Assembly: GCA_013397935.1 (NCBI GenBank)
Contig: VZRN01002991.1
Coordinates: 795,469-859,468 of the forward strand
Source: Dasyornis broadbenti
Lineage: Eukaryota > Chordata > Aves > Passeriformes > Dasyornithidae
Length of the DNA: 64,000 bases
Direction of reading: 5' to 3'
Under the pieces are notes generated by a model. That model searched no databases. It saw only the letters and a program-made list of their open reading frames with translations, and was not told the DNA's origin. Positions within the stretch are counted from its first letter, which is position 1, and every line of letters starts with the position of its first letter. Shown here piece by piece: positions 1-14,378 of the stretch. Made by a program: the position numbers and the translations under genes.

Positions 1-2703
1 TAGGCTGTACAGGCTGCCGAACTTAATGAAGCTTTAAAGTGCACACAGGAAATCCTGCTGTGTTCCAATAGCCAGAGTGTGGGGATGAAATCTGGAAACA
101 GTTGGAAGACAAGGTCTCAGACTGCAAAAACTTCTGCTTTAAGCAAGTGGGTAATTCTTATTGAAAATTGAATTTGTACTTAAACATTTTCCATATTGAA
201 TGACCAAACATCTCTCTTTTTGCTGGCCCAAACAGAAATAAAGAGGAGAAGACTGAAACAGAATCAAGAGCTATTGGATAGAAGTGAGTTTAGTTTGCAT
301 CCTCCAACATCTGGCTGCAGACCCCTTTTTTCCCAGTGTGAGACAAACACTGAGCTTGTAAATTACAAATTCCCTGAAAATTTGTTCAGTGTTTTTCTGC
401 ATATCAGGCTACAATCTCTTCACCATGAACCAAACCCAGCAGGCACAAAGCCCCAGGCGTCAGCAGCACCTCTGAAGAGACTCAATGAATGCATCAGCCA
501 GTGAAAGAACAATTCCAAACACATTATTCAGGGTGTCTTGTATCATCTCTATAACGTATATTGACATTTTCTTGCTGCTGTCTGCTTTGCAAATGTCATG
601 TCACACAGGATAAAATGAAGAGCAGTACCAGGAAAACCACGTAATCTGACTGGGTCAGAGACTGAGCTCCTGGGAAACCCACAGGAGAACTCTCAGCCTG
701 AACTTTGCCAGGTAATCAGCATTCAGGTACTTCAGGCTTTTAAATCCATGGCATTAGTTGAAGAGCATTTGTCTAAGATGTCAGTTACTGGTGACACAGA
801 GTTTGTTTGTTTTTAAAATCTGCTTTAAATCTAATGGGCTACTGAATCTCCCCAAACTCCGTTTGACAGTATTATTTTTCCAGATTAATTTTTTTTAAGA
901 ACAAAGGAGCTTGACACCCCATACAATGTGGAATAAAAACTTTGAAAATGAATAAAAAGCAACCCCGTGACTAATACATTCACTATGTGAAGGAGCAATG
1001 GCTTAGTGGATCTGCTATTTCATAGGCAAAAATGCAGAGATTGCCTCTTTTGTCAGTTCATAGATAAAATCCTATTCTTTGTAATCCCTGAAGAAACAAA
1101 TCAAATAAGCTCTGGCTGAGCTAACCATTTTCAATCCATCAAAGCAATCAAATTCTGTTTACCTGAATCAGAATGATTTCTAAAATGTTATTAAAAAGTA
1201 AAATGGAGTTTAACTATTCCAAAAAACTGAAAATGATGTGCAAACACAAAAGGGATAAGATTTCAGTAATTATGTAGACACAAAGTCGGTGCCATCATTT
1301 GTACCACAATACAATGTAGCTATGGCATATAAAGATAAAGCTTCCTTTGTCTAACATTACTGCTGCAAGTGATGCATAAACATAATTAATGTAAGAAGTC
1401 TTCAAAGGGGCGAATATTCATTTAGTCAGTTAGTTTTATTGCTCTTTCAGGCAAACAAAAGTTTTATAATTTAATAAACCAATTAACTGATTATATATTT
1501 CACCCAAAATATTTGTATATCACACATTACTATCATTTCACCAATTGCCATGGTTTTTCACAAAACAGAGCCAGCGTGTGGTGCTACAGTTCAAGCATTT
1601 CATGTAATGTTCATTTACTTTGCCCATTATTCTGGAATGAATGCCATGAGAGGCTTCTGCCTAACTAGATGCCCTAAACACAGCATCAGGCTCATCCAAG
1701 CCCTATCCTGTAGTACCTTTGAAATGAAATCATTATGTTGGTCCTGTCATGGTCCTTGAACTGATGATTTTTTGTTGTTGTTTGGGTTTTATTTCATATA
1801 TACATTTAGGAGAGTTCTTAGTTAGATTTTGCCTTCACTCTGGAATTCAAAAATAGCTTTGCTTCTTTAATTGCTGAGGTCTAATAGAGTCTGTGGCATC
1901 TGCCATTGCGCTTCTGTGCTCTGTCAAAATTGTCCTAAATTTGTCAAAGCTGTGACACAAAAATTATGTCCTTCTTCAGTGTGGAACCAAACCTCATCTG
2001 ATAGCTATTGCATTGCATAATGAGAGGCAGCATATGCCAGTGGCAGCACGAGACTGGAAGGGGGACTCAGCCGTCTGTTTCCAGCAAAAACAGTGCCTGC
2101 GTGTTTCTGGAAAAACTTCTCTCCCTTGTGCCTCAGTTTCTCAAGCAGAGTTATGGATAAATTGTGCTGCACCTTCTTGAAACATGAGAGCCATTCCAAC
2201 TGCACTGACTTGGCCAACGAGGAGCAGAAAGGGCTCTGCACTAGATGATGTTCAGCCAAAGCACATTCTACCTCATGATACAGCCCTGCCCTCAGCTCCA
2301 TGCGGTGCTGGAGCCAATGGATGACCATCCATGGAAGCTCAGTGGGCAAAAGATTCAGGCACTGAAACTGTCCTAGAGGCGATAATTTAATTCCTCCTTC
2401 TGGGCTTTGAAAATCAGCAATGAGTTTTAATTCAGAAACTTCTATTTTGTGAAGGAATAAAATTCGTAGAAGCTTTGGAATCTTCAGGGCCTCCCTAGGC
2501 CCTCCCTGTATGCGTCAGAACCCATCACTGGCTCTGTTTCTTCTCAAACCTTCATTGTGTTTCAGTATGTCTGGAGGAACCAAGAAGCACTCAGTCCAGC
2601 TGCACATTTTTTTCAATCCCTTTCTTTGCGTGCGTGTTATTTTTTAAAGATAAAATTACTATTTCTACAATTATTGGCAGTAAGAGCACAAAATATAGCC
2701 ACC
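1..2703. other. Intergenic, no gene seen
   Basis: AT-rich, stop-dense sequence. The longest frames (102 codons at 196-504 and 114 codons at 2005-2349 on the minus strand) resemble no family I know. I see no repeat boundaries. Confidence 0.7.
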
Positions 2704-2804
2704 AAAAAAAAAAAAAAAAGAAAAAAAGAAAAAAAAAGAAAAGAAAAAACCAACCAACCAAACAAAAACAAAAACCCAAACAAACAAACCACCAAAACAA
2801 CCCA
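2704..2804. repeat. A-rich then A/C-rich low-complexity tract
   Basis: A poly-A stretch with scattered G gives way to CCAA and AAAC type units. The open frames read across it consist almost only of lysine, asparagine and glutamine, or phenylalanine on the other strand. They are composition artefacts, not genes. Confidence 0.9.
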
Positions 2805-2957
2805 CAACTCTTTATATTTTGTCTTTGCAACTGGTAGTTTAACTTTTACATTTTACTTTCCCGTGCAGCAAGGTGCTCATCTGCATTGATAAATGTTAAG
2901 TACTGAGGAATACACCAGGATGTGTAGTGCTGTCCCTCTCATACACACATGCACAAC

Positions 2958-2981
2958 CACACACACACACACACACACACA
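2958..2981. repeat. (CA)n microsatellite
   Basis: About twelve uninterrupted CA units. This is a likely length-polymorphic locus. Confidence 0.95.
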
Positions 2982-5900
2982 AAATACTCAGAACATTAAA
3001 GAAAGCTGTTAAGCTAATCTGGTGCATCTAAATGGGCAATATATATTGAATCCATGCTCCATTGATCATAATTATTGCGGTGCCCTTTATCAAGTAACCA
3101 TCTTAAACCATTATTTAGAGATCATTTTGCTTTCCATTACTGTCACTATATTGCAGAATTTGCTAGGAATTGGCAACTGTGTGATAGAGGGGTGTGCAGC
3201 TGTATTAGTCTGGAATCTGCTCCTGTTATCCAACAATGTTTCTAAAATGAGAGACTTAGTACCGTCTTCACACAACTTTGGGACAGCCTTTAACTTCATT
3301 CTGGAGTCACAGGTCACTCACGCAAGCTTTGTTCACCACATAACTCCTTCCCACCTTGGATTCTTTGCTTATTTCCCGTAAAATTAAATAGTCCTTTTTT
3401 GTGAAAGTACAGCCTGTATGCATCGAAAAGCATTTCTTAAGATGTAACCGAGAGTTACTAAATAGCTGAACTACTGCTCTGTGTGTTTGAAATGGTTTAT
3501 GAACCTCCACAAAATCATTATTGCTCTTCAGATTATGTGACAGAGGGAAAGAGCAGTATTTTATTCTCAGCTGGCCCTCTCAAATGGTGCATCACACAAA
3601 CAATAACATAATTGCACAAAACTCAGTCTGCGAACATCTGAAGCTAAATTCAAAGTACAGTATTTTCACAAGTACTCAGAAAACACCTGGCTTGTTTGCC
3701 TTGTAAGAAGATTAGAGGAACACAGTGAGAAAGAGGAAAACATGGTTCTTAATGAGACCAGCATCATTTTAGTCTGAATCCCTATCCCAAGCCTCTCAAA
3801 GTAATGCACCTGGCATGTGCTGCATGCTGAGATATTAATAGATGTATCAGGAACACAGGTGTTTAAGCTGATATTTGCCAGTTTAACCAGGTGGTAAGGA
3901 GATTTTAATGTCTCACAAAAGTAAGAGGATGGAAAAACAGAAGTTTCAGACACTCATCATCAGTGTTAGACTATGAAATGGTACTAAACATGTTGGATAT
4001 AACTAAATCAGCATTAATCTTCTGACTTACAGCGAGGTGCGCAGCATATTAAGAGATCAGTTCAACTCTTGATCAGAGTTTGTCCCAGGCCCTACCACTG
4101 AAGTGTAGGAGTCCTTATGAGCAGGCTGGATGCTCAGGAGCCCTTTGTATTTCACAACCCAAGTGACCTCTGGAAAAAATCATGCAACCTTTCAAAGCTT
4201 TTTTTTTCCCCCCTATCTGTAAAATGAAGATAATAACCCTTCCTAATCTCAGGACTTGTGAGACTTTAATTGATTATTAGCATTTGTATAATCATTTTGA
4301 GCTCCAGAGAATGTATATGCAGTGCATATGTAATGTAACAGGTAAACATCCCGCTCAGCCATGGGGACAGTCATCAAATCTTATCTCATTGGGGCTTAAG
4401 GTCAAAGGCAGAGGGAAGGCACCTGAACCCGATAAGGGCTTAAGTGTTACAGGAGAACTACTTATGTTCTGAAGAAGTCACCTCTATCACTTTCTTCTTG
4501 CCTCTAATCTGCTCTCAGACGCTGTGTGTGCTACTATCAGGCTATGATCTCTATCTTTCTCCATGCCTGACAAAGAGCATTGACTGAACTGGGTTGAACA
4601 GGGGAGAAAATGCTCAGAGTCCTCATAGACAACAGCAGCTATGAGTTTGTTTACTTCTCATCTCTGTCAAATTTCTTCCAGCCTCCCTAGCTCATTAAAA
4701 GCCCAGTCACTGGTGGAGGAAAGAGAAGAAATGAAATGAGATGAATTTGACTGATCAAACTCTAATACTCCTCAGAAAGCAGGTAAGCTGTATCAGAGTT
4801 CAGACCACTCGTAGATAAAGATGTGCAACCAAATTTCTGATCTAATGTCACAGCTTTGTTACTCTGCTGCCACCCTGGGTGTACATTACACAGTAGAGTA
4901 ATGGCATAACTGTAATTCTTTTTAATTCCATCTGAAACTGCATAATAAATGTAAATATATCTCATATATATCTCCATAAATATATCCATAAGTATATCTC
5001 AGCTGTAGTAGACTGGGAAGTACCTCCCACTCACTGTGACTGTACAGAAGGGAATATGAACCATTCAGAATGAGCTGTTACCTGTGTGAGATGTAGCAAA
5101 ATGAATTCCACTGTGCTCTGAACAAGACTAAAGGCCAGGGTTCTCAGACAGAGAAGAGTAGCTTTGATAGGCCATTGGTCTCCGCTGTTACACTGTGCAG
5201 CTTGCATAGGTTTTAACACAGGACTTTGCATTTGTTGTGCTGTGAAGTTCAGTGCCTTCCACAATTATTCCTCCGTAGGGACTCTGTTTGCAGCATCTCA
5301 AAGCAAATAGAACCTTTTCAAAGCAAAATATATCTTTGCCATGTAAGTATGACTTCGCTCCAGATGCTGCACAAGTTACCATCAATAACTGTCTCCTGAA
5401 AATTTTGCTAACAGAATATGATTCAGAGAGATGTTTTGTACAAACTGTCATTTTTCTCCACCATAATGGTGATCAGGAGTGTCAGGACGATTAGTCAGGG
5501 AACAGCATTAATTAATTTAAGGCCTTCTGTGCGGGAGTGTGCCTCGTTATACAACGTAGTGCTACATTCAACGATTTCTACCTCCTTAGGTTAGGCTAAG
5601 CCCTGCTAATTTCCATTTTCCTTTGGATATTGCATAATGTGGTTCCCAATTTTGCAGTTCAAAACCTTTCTAGTTAATTTGAACTTAATTGTCTTTAACA
5701 GTGCAAAATATGTTTGCCTTTCTTCTTCCATCCTTTAGAAAGGGAGTGTCCTTGAAAATATCAAGGAGACAGAAAAAGCAAACCTGGCTCTGCCCTGTGT
5801 GGATCTTCTGCTCTCTTTACTGGTTTTTTACCAAGTGAAGACATTCCAAGATGTTTTGTAAACTGCTTTGCAAGTGAAACTACTCTGTTTTTGCCAATGC

Positions 5901-7429
5901 TGCCTTTTTAAAGTAGTGTTTGGAGGCCTTACTCATGGTCACATCCAGGTACCCTGTGTCTATAAAGGCATCACATCTCTAAACATAAAATATAAAGTTG
6001 TTTGTGAACAAACAACTCAGCTCCTTAACTATCCTACAAAAGCTAGAAAAGTCGGAGTGTTTATGCAGCAGGATGGGGGGAATCTGAAGGACAATCATGT
6101 TGACCTTGCAAATATGACTCAAAAAGTACTCTGGATGCTGAGCAGCCACGCTTGACTGTATTTCCGTAAACTTCCTTGAGGTTAACAATAAAATTCAAAT
6201 TAAGATCTTTATTCTGCCCCAAGATTCGTGTTTGCAGATCGCTGCTTATCAGGTTACATCAACTCCTGCTCTCCCATGCCACGCAGCAGATTCTACAAGG
6301 TGTAGTGTTGATGGACAGGAACAGCCCCTTGAGGCTCAGCTCATGTGAGTCATTAGAGAAAGATTTATTTCTCCTTCACTTAACAACAAAAGAGGCTTCC
6401 CACATGTGATTTTAAAAGTGTTTACATTGAATGTATTGACTAAGTTTGATTAAGTAATTGAAGTCACATAATTAATACCATTAAGAAAGATTAATGATTT
6501 CTTGAACAGATAAAAAAAATTATGTCTTCTGAGATAAAGTTACATATGTAAGTTAAAAACAAAAGAATGCAGTCAGTATCACAGGTAAAGCAAAGTAAAA
6601 AAACAAAATTACGATATACTTCCCAGCAAATACATAGCTGGTATTTTTAAATTTTTCTCCAAAGCTAAGCTGTTTCTTCTTGTCAAAGTATAAGTCAATT
6701 ATACTGTAGCACAAAAAGAAATCTGCAGTATTTTACTGTCATTGTTGGTAATTTGTCCCTTAGGGTGTTAGTATTCATACATAATTGCATATTGTCTCTC
6801 CCTGTAACATTTTCTACTTTCTTTCTCTGTTAGAACAACATAAGAATTATTGCATCCATGGGTTTTAGCAAATTATCCAGCTAACTTGATTTACATTCTA
6901 TTCACAAACAGAATTACAGAAGGGAAAAATAAATTGGCTTTGTTTTTTTTCCTTAGCTATCGTTTGGCCCTGAAAGATTAGAGTTTGTTCTTTTTTATTT
7001 TTATTTTTTTCACTTTGTGTGAGCTTTCTTTAAAAGTATAAACAATGCATTTGTCTTCAGACCATATCTGATCTTTTAAAAGAGATTCACTCAGTGATAG
7101 CAATATCATCATATACAATTGCGTTCCCCTATTTTTGCTTCTAAATACTGGAAATGGCAGTATCATGCAAAATTCTCATCCCTTTAAATATGGATACTCT
7201 AGTGAATGTGCTGTCCTGAGCTTTGGCAGGTTTCTTATCTGAGCAGACTTCAGGATGGATGGAGCAGTGACAAGCCCCTGCCTTCAGGCCTGCTGGATCA
7301 TAACATAGGGGCCTCCTTGGTTGCCAGAGCTTCCAGACCCTGCAGTCACCAGTCACCAATAAGCAATTCTCTTAGTGAAATCTTCTGAGGATACTTAGAT
7401 TATCCAGGATAGTAAATATGCAGGTTAAT
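2982..7429. other. Intergenic, no gene seen
   Basis: AT-rich sequence with a short ATAT-type stretch near 4945-5000. The frames up to 119 codons (3022-3381) have no recognisable domain. I see no transposon boundary. Confidence 0.7.
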
Positions 7430-7795
7430 TGTGAAAACCTGAAGAAGGGCCTTATCAACTTCTCGAGTGATAGGGCAAGAGAACTGACATTGAGATTTGA
7501 TGTAGGTAAATGCGTTGTGATGAAAATGGAAAAACACCTAATTTTGCATGTCCTGAAATGAAGACCTGTTTGCATGCAAGCATGAGGAACAGTCTTAGGG
7601 TTATAATGAGTAGCTTTTCAGAAATACCAGCCTAAAGCCAGACCCCAGTCAAAACAATTAACTGGATATTACAAGGAAAGAAACAGAGAACAGCACAGGA
7701 AATATAATCATGCCCCTTTGTGGATTCAGGATGTACACAACGGGATGTGTAGACCTGGAGAAGGCCTGAGAAGGGTGACACAGATGGTCTCAGCT
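7430..7795 (+). mobile_element. Ancient, heavily decayed CR1 LINE fragment (ORF2 3' part)
   Basis: Two separated stretches resemble the late part of CR1 ORF2 on the plus strand. The segment near 7490-7540 (GATTTGATGTAGGTAAATGC and onward) looks like the region where the element encodes a phrase such as FNVGKCKVMH. The segment near 7705-7780 (ATAATCATGCCCC through GGAGAAGGCCTGAGAAGGGTGAC) resembles the downstream region, with an apparent internal deletion. No reading frame survives. The match is by recognition only and is diverged, so other LINE subfamilies are possible. Confidence 0.42.
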
Positions 7796-8345
7796 TTTCA
7801 GTGATTTCCATTTAAATGGATGTTGAGCTCAGCCTGGAGAGGCTGCTCCGGTGTGTGACCTGTGTGGCCAAATGATGGTGACCTTGGCAGGTCTTCTGCC
7901 TGAACTGGAAACCTGGAAATCTCAGGCAGCAGGGATTTGTGTGTGAACATGGACTGCAGAGCAAGTGGAGACCCATTTGGCACCGTTGTTGCTGCTGAAC
8001 TGACAGGCAGGGAAAAGAGGAGCCTGGCTGTAATTAACAAAGCAGCTTAACTACTAATACCTTGGTAATGTCCCTCGTATTGTAGATGAAAGGCTCAATT
8101 GGTAATTTGAAATGAGAACAAACACACTGAAAGGATGGTGGCTGTGAGAAAAAGGAGAACATGAAAACAGCAATTTATCCGAAACAGCGAGTTTCTGGAT
8201 GTGCTTGCAGGGTCTTCTGTGGATGCTGGAATCTGCTTTTGCAACTGCTTTTCTCAGCTTAAAGCAGGTGAACTGAAGTTTTATGCAAGTCTTGCTCAGC
8301 AGCTCCCAGAGCAGTTCAGACAGGATTTTACCCTTATGGAAGCAC

Positions 8346-8413
8346 CACAAAAAACCACACGCACGCAAAAACCAACCAAGCAAAAACCCAAACAAAACAA
8401 ACAAATAAAACTC
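8346..8413. repeat. A/C-rich low-complexity tract
   Basis: Runs of AAAACC, CCAACC and AAAC units form a tract of the same type as those near 2.75 and 49.5 kb. It has no coding signal beyond composition. Confidence 0.85.
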
Positions 8414-8488
8414 TCTTTGAAGGATTTTTAGGGTATGCATCTGTATCAATCAGAAAAATTAATAACAGTACAACTCTTGTCTGGGAAA

Positions 8489-8504
8489 TGAAAAAAAAAA
8501 AAAA
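8489..8504. repeat. Poly-A tract
   Basis: A short homopolymer within AT-rich intergenic sequence. No polyadenylation signal or retrogene-like body precedes it. Confidence 0.8.
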
Positions 8505-11500
8505 TAGCACATTTTCAGCAGGTCATTTATACTGGGGAAAAGTGCTTTTGCCAAACAGAAACCTCAAGAAACTCTAAGCAGTGAATAATTTTTTTATACA
8601 TGGAGGGCTGTCTATATAGAATCACTTTGCTGCATTGAAATTGTATTATATTGATATTTTAGTCTCCACTACTTCTCATTGCTCCGAATGGTGGTGGTAT
8701 CATTGCAAAATAGCAAAACAGGTTGAGGAGATGAGCAGCCAAGCAGACTTAAGCACAAAAGGTGTCGGATCCCTCAGGAAGACTCCTCACTTCCCAGTGG
8801 ATCTGACATTCAAGGAGGCCAGTCGATCTCACAGTGTGATGGCCAAGGTCCCAGGCTTTGTCCTCACCCTGTTGATTTGGCTGCTTGCACTGAATCTTTC
8901 TGAACAGGGACTGACACGGGGCAGCAAATGTGCTGACAGATCCAGGGGTCTCGTTGAGTGAGATGAAGCTAAGCTGATGATATGATACATTCCCATTTTC
9001 TGTTTGGTTGCTTTTCTTTGAACATGACAACACTAGGGAATATCCCTTTACAAGGAATTGCTTTATACAGAGGAAAATAAATGTTTTCGTGTGTCACAGA
9101 TGTAACTTTTGGGGGCAAAACATCAATCTTCTAATAACTCTACAGTGTAGTAACTGTGAATCCCACCTCCTGGATGCTGTTGGCCAGCACAGCTATGTCA
9201 TAGTTATCACAGGTAAACCAGAGAATTGTTTCCTGAGGTAGAAAAGCAGATAATTCCCTCCCAGATATCAATCCAGAAATCATTTCTTGAAAAAGATTTT
9301 TTTTTCCCATTTTGAAATCCAGATGATGAATTTTCCAGCATTCCAATTCTCTCTGCCAGAGTTCCTACTCTCATGGCTTAGTGGCTCTTTGTATTCATTG
9401 CCCATACAGCATGGGCTATGTTTGCTTAGCTCTCCTCCTCCTCTTCCATCTCTCATGAATAACAAAACCACAGGAACAGGCTGAATGTCTCTGGAATCGT
9501 TCAGGTAGCAGATGAACTTTGAGTGTTGACTCTTTCACCCTCACAGGCATTGTCCATTTACTTTCTTCTTATATCCCTGCTCTAATTTGTACAAAGCTAT
9601 TTGTGATTAGCTGGCATTTACAACCAGGTATTGATTTTTTTATTAATTTATAAAGAGTTCAAACAAACAGTGGTAGTCAATTCTAGCAATAATCCCCCAG
9701 GAGGTTAGGAAAGATACAGACAAGTGCACAATCTATAGGCCTTGCACAGTGCATTAATGGGGTAAGATTTCTGATGTCTCTGTATACGTCCACAATATCC
9801 CTTTGTCCACGTATTAAAGCTGGTAAATACAGATGTTAAGGGAATATTTTCAGGTAATGCATCATTTTAAATGAATCCACCTCATATAAAAAGCAGCATG
9901 GTTGTTCTTTAAAGATGTGCTGGCAGGTGACAAGGCTCTCCAAACTTCGGCATCTTTTGAGGAAAAAGAGGCCTGTTTTAAAGACTCTGAACACCAAACG
10001 CAGAGGTGGAAACAGACCAGTTACTGCAGTGTCTTAGCTCAGAGGAAAGGAAGGTGCCAGCTGAGGATCCCCCAAGCTGATTCAAGGCTGTTCAGGGTCA
10101 GAGGGGAACACACACCAGGCCAGTGTCACAGAGCTGGAGCTACTGAACTGGAGACACACAGTGTGTGGCTGGGCAGGCTGCAGTAAAGAAAACATTTACA
10201 TGTAAATGGGTCTTTCTATAAAAACTCTAGAGATATGACAGGATTCCTTCCTCCACTTGTCAAATTTCTCTTTTTTTGTAAGTATTGATAATCATTCCCC
10301 AGGGTCTGGATGTAGCATGTCTGCTTGGACAGTTACTTTCCAGACAATTGTTCAGCAGAACTAAATTTATTGAAATTGATAGTTTGATTACATGACTGTT
10401 TCAGAGGATATATTTTTAATTTTTCTTAGAAACACCCACATCTGTTTTTGAATAGCAGTAAGAAGTGTTTCAGTGGTGTGTTAGCCTGAGTTCTCCTGGG
10501 AGACCTTGCAGGAACATTTGACTTGAAATGAGGATCATTCCATGCCTTGCTAAAAGACTGCACAGGGGATCCTTCTGAATCCATAGGTTCTGAATCCATA
10601 GATTCCAGCTGCCTGGGAAAGGAAAGCACCTCCTTATATAGAGCCTCTGCCTACTGCCCTCTCCTGAACGCTTGATAAATTAGGTGCATTGATAAAAAAT
10701 AGCAGTGTCTTATGCAAAGAAACGTCCTGTGAATATAGGAGCAGAATGCTTGCAAGTGATTGTGAGAAACATCTGAATTAAACAAAACCACCAGCAGATA
10801 GTCTTCAGTGACATGTTAGGGAATGTTATTAGTCAGAGTCCGGCAGCCGTGTGGTATTTAGAATCCTCTGGCATTTCAGTGACCTTTTATAAGGCAGATT
10901 GCATTGAACAATTAATTTATTTCATGACCATCCCTTTGTATCCAAGATAAAAAATGTTAGTCAAAACCAGGTGTCCAGCTCAGAGCCATGTATTGCATTT
11001 CAAAACCCATTGAGTGGAAGCTAATTTCAGCAATTTGCATGAGAGCCTTTTGCTATCACTTCTACCATAGTATCAGTGTCAGCTCAATTTTCAGAGCAGC
11101 TGTAGCTCAAACACTGACCTGCTGCCTATTACAGTAGTGTAATGAAGTGCAATGGACTAGTAATTATTCTACATTACTGTAGATCAAGTAACATGCAGCT
11201 TTCAGTTATCACAATGGAATCCCAGTTCTTGCTCAAAATGAGAAAACTGACCATGAAGTTGATTTAAGGGTGTCATCAAAAATTACTTTCAGAGCCTGCA
11301 AATGTACTACTTATTTCCCAGATAGCATCTGACATTGCTGTGCAAATGTCCCAGAGTCACTGCATACTTGAATAAACTAGTTTCAAATAACTAAGTGAGG
11401 GGTTCTATCTGAGAGGCAGGAGTAAATTGAGATGGGATGTTCTTAAAATTTCTGGTAATGCAATTGCATTAGGCAAATGATTTCAATGTCTCCTTTCTAA

Positions 11501-12539
11501 CACCATCTGTGAAACATCCGAACAACTTATTCGTGCAATCACATGGATTTTCTTTTCCATTGCTGCATATGAAATATTGAGCATTATGAATTTGACTTAA
11601 AAGCATGGCAAATCTCTCACTACCTGCCTGTACAATCGTGACCTCGGCCTGCCCAGATTGTATTTCTTGCAAAGAATGAGCCATGATTGTCATAATCTCT
11701 ACATTAAAGTCTCTTCCTTCCCCAACCCTATTGTTATGACTGTCTCAAAACCTACGTTTAGCCCTGTCTTTCGGAGGGTGAGAACCTTGGAGGCAACTCA
11801 CAACACAGCAACATGGAACACTGTGTGGGACAAGCATGGGGACAAGTTCTTCACAGTAATCAGATTTTGCCACCCATTGCTGACCCATTGCCTTGGAGTG
11901 AAAGGATGATAGAGCTCCTCATAAGTAATTTGCATTTTCCTGTGTAGGCAATGTGCAGGGAGTGTTTGGAAGTAGGTTATTCACTTTGATGTCCCAATTT
12001 CTTGCTTAGCTAACTGTTACCAGTAGTTGCTTAGAAAGTTGTGTTGCTGCAGGTAGAGGTAATTATTTATATTTTTCAAGCAAATTTTTAGAAAAGTCTC
12101 TTGGCACATCACCTTCAGTATCTGGCATGAAATTTTAGCTCTTCCCTGCCAGAGGTAACAGGATATTAGAATATATGGAACAAGCAGACTGGAAAGTTTA
12201 ACTGTCAAAAACAGTCAGTTGTGTCAGGGGTAAAATCAAATTAGGTTATAAAAAGGTAAAATAATCCCTGTAGAGCGATTTGTTAGAAGCTGGGTGGTTT
12301 GTTTGAGATTTTTTTTTTTTTCCTAAAGTGAGGAGAAAGGGAATGTGGCTTACATTTTCACTTTCAGCCCACACAGAATTCGCACACAGTAATTCAGTTC
12401 AGGTATGGTGCAGTACAGGATGTCTGGATGAATACACACTCCTTTCCTTGGGACAGAAAGGGGGAGTGCTGGGATGGAGGGGATAACAGGGTTTAGGGGA
12501 AGGTACCACAAGGCAGAAAACTCAGGAGCAAGTAAAGAC

Positions 12540-12632
12540 ACACAGAATTGTTTGGGTTGGAAGGGATCTTAAAGATCACCTACTTCCAACTCCGTGCCAT
12601 GGGCAGGGATGTCAGCCACTGGATCACATTGT
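12540..12632 (-). mobile_element. CR1 LINE, 3'-terminal fragment
   Basis: The plus strand reads CACAGAATTGTTTGGGTTGG and continues with AAGATCACCT and TGCCATGGGCAGGGA. This is the reverse complement of the conserved CR1 3' end, so the element lies on the minus strand with its 3' end at the left. Only about 90 bases remain, which is typical 5' truncation. It is well preserved compared with the fragments at 7.4 and 40.2 kb, which suggests a younger insertion. Confidence 0.92.
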
Positions 12633-14378
12633 TTATAAGAACCCTAATTATATCTTCATTTACACAAAGATATGGGTGAGAGTGAATCAGAAAAATGTCT
12701 TTCAAATACAGAAAATGGAGAGAGGAGCAGTTGATCTCCAGCATAAGAGCTTCACATCACATTTATATAAGAGTTTCAGGCTGCCTACAGCGCTCACATT
12801 TCCAGGGGATTATAAAACCTGATTTCCCTGTCTTGTAACCCAGCACGATCCTCCCCTGATCTGGCTGATCCTGGTCACAGATTGAGGAAACCACGAAGCA
12901 AGAGCAGCCATGGGCCTGAACTCCAGAGGTAACCATGTCTCAGGACAGTCTTTAAAGCATCAGTCTGTCTGTGTGTCCATCTGCTCCTGGCTCTACCCCA
13001 TGGTATCAGCATGAAAGGGCTCACTGCAACAGTAGCACTACTATTTGCAAAAAGAAATTACGGTAAATACCTGGGTGATGCTAGCAAAGAATGGGGATGT
13101 GAGGTTACAAATCCATCTCAGACAGGAAAGTTTTTTCTCCTTTTGTATTCATCCTTTATAAATGGTCATCAAGAGAATGAGTAGGGTATAGAGCAGATTT
13201 TAAAGAAACAGTAGATTTTAAGGAGGTATTTTCCTGCTTTCTTGAAATGCAGGGGTCATATTTCTACTATTTTAAAACCTAAATCCTAATTCTAGGTGTG
13301 ACAATATTCCAGTCAGAGCCACATCAATATGACAAGGCTAGTGTGTCCAGCCAGAAGAATTTACATATGGAGACTTGACTATTTTCAGTAAACAATTTAT
13401 TAATGAGCCATCAAAACTTGATTGTAGCAACTATTGCACAACTAGTGAGAGTAAAACAATAATAATCAGAAGAGAAAAGCTAATTTTGCATAGTTCAGAT
13501 AAAAGAAAAAAAAATCATCACATAAGCTTCGTTACAAAGGCATATTTGCCACCACTTAATATGTATTATTCACTGGCACTAAATTATGATTCTAAATCAG
13601 GAGGGTAACAAGGTGTTTTCCTGTATAAGATTTAGCCAAACCTCTAGAGTTTTTAATCTGTTTTCCTAACAAAGTTTACTCAGAAACATTGGCTCTGTTG
13701 TGGCTGTCTGGAGACCCCAAGTCTCCCTGTGTAAACTGAAAGAGGCTCCCCATGCTGGCACATGCTTTTATTATGGGAATCACACTAAATGTGATAATTT
13801 TAGAGAAGTGTGTGTTCGCTATTGCATCAGCCCCTAATGGTGCTTCCCTGGCATCAGCAGAATATGAATGAAGAGCTTTGGTCTAACTTTGTGGCCACTC
13901 ACCACACACAGCAATGGTCTCACTGGGGCCTCAGCAGAAGATACACTTAAATATGGCAAATTGCAATGGATAGTTTTCACCTGCCCTTACTGAGGGAAAT
14001 ATCTGAAACTTCTGCCTTCATCCCCTCACAAACTGTGCTCTGATTATAAAAGCTGAGGGTCCAAAGCCAAGCATCTGCCTCTATTTGCATGGCAAAGTTT
14101 CTCTTGGGCCATAAGGGGTCTTGGCTGAAGGAGTCTCTCCTGGGTAAGTCCGGAGGTTATGTCTCGGGGGCTGTAGGTAGAGGTCAACTTCAGCCATGTA
14201 TGGGATCTCCACATCTCCTAGAGAACATGCATGGGGATTTTTTCAGAGAGAAGACTGCAGGGGTGGTGTGACCTTCTAGTGCTCTGATGAAAACCTCTTT
14301 GCAGAACAGGTAGTTTAATTCAGCATCCATCTATATGCTGTCAGGAGAGAGCATTTGAAAATGTAGAGACACATTCTC
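12633..14378. other. Intergenic, nothing recognised
   Basis: Mixed-composition sequence between two CR1 fragments. The short frames show no protein features. Confidence 0.7.

Larger units (their letters stand above)
7800..12539. other. Intergenic, no gene seen apart from the A/C tracts listed
   Basis: It contains a 15-base tandem duplication at 10573-10601 (TTCTGAATCCATAG twice). A somewhat GC-richer stretch at 9900-10190 has an open frame of 94 codons without recognisable similarity. Confidence 0.7.

Noticed and set aside
2005..2349. 114-codon frame on the minus strand
   Set aside because: It has no recognisable similarity and ordinary intergenic composition. A frame of this length is expected by chance somewhere in 64 kb.
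2557..2889. Lysine/asparagine-rich frames
   Set aside because: They are products of the A/C-rich low-complexity tract.
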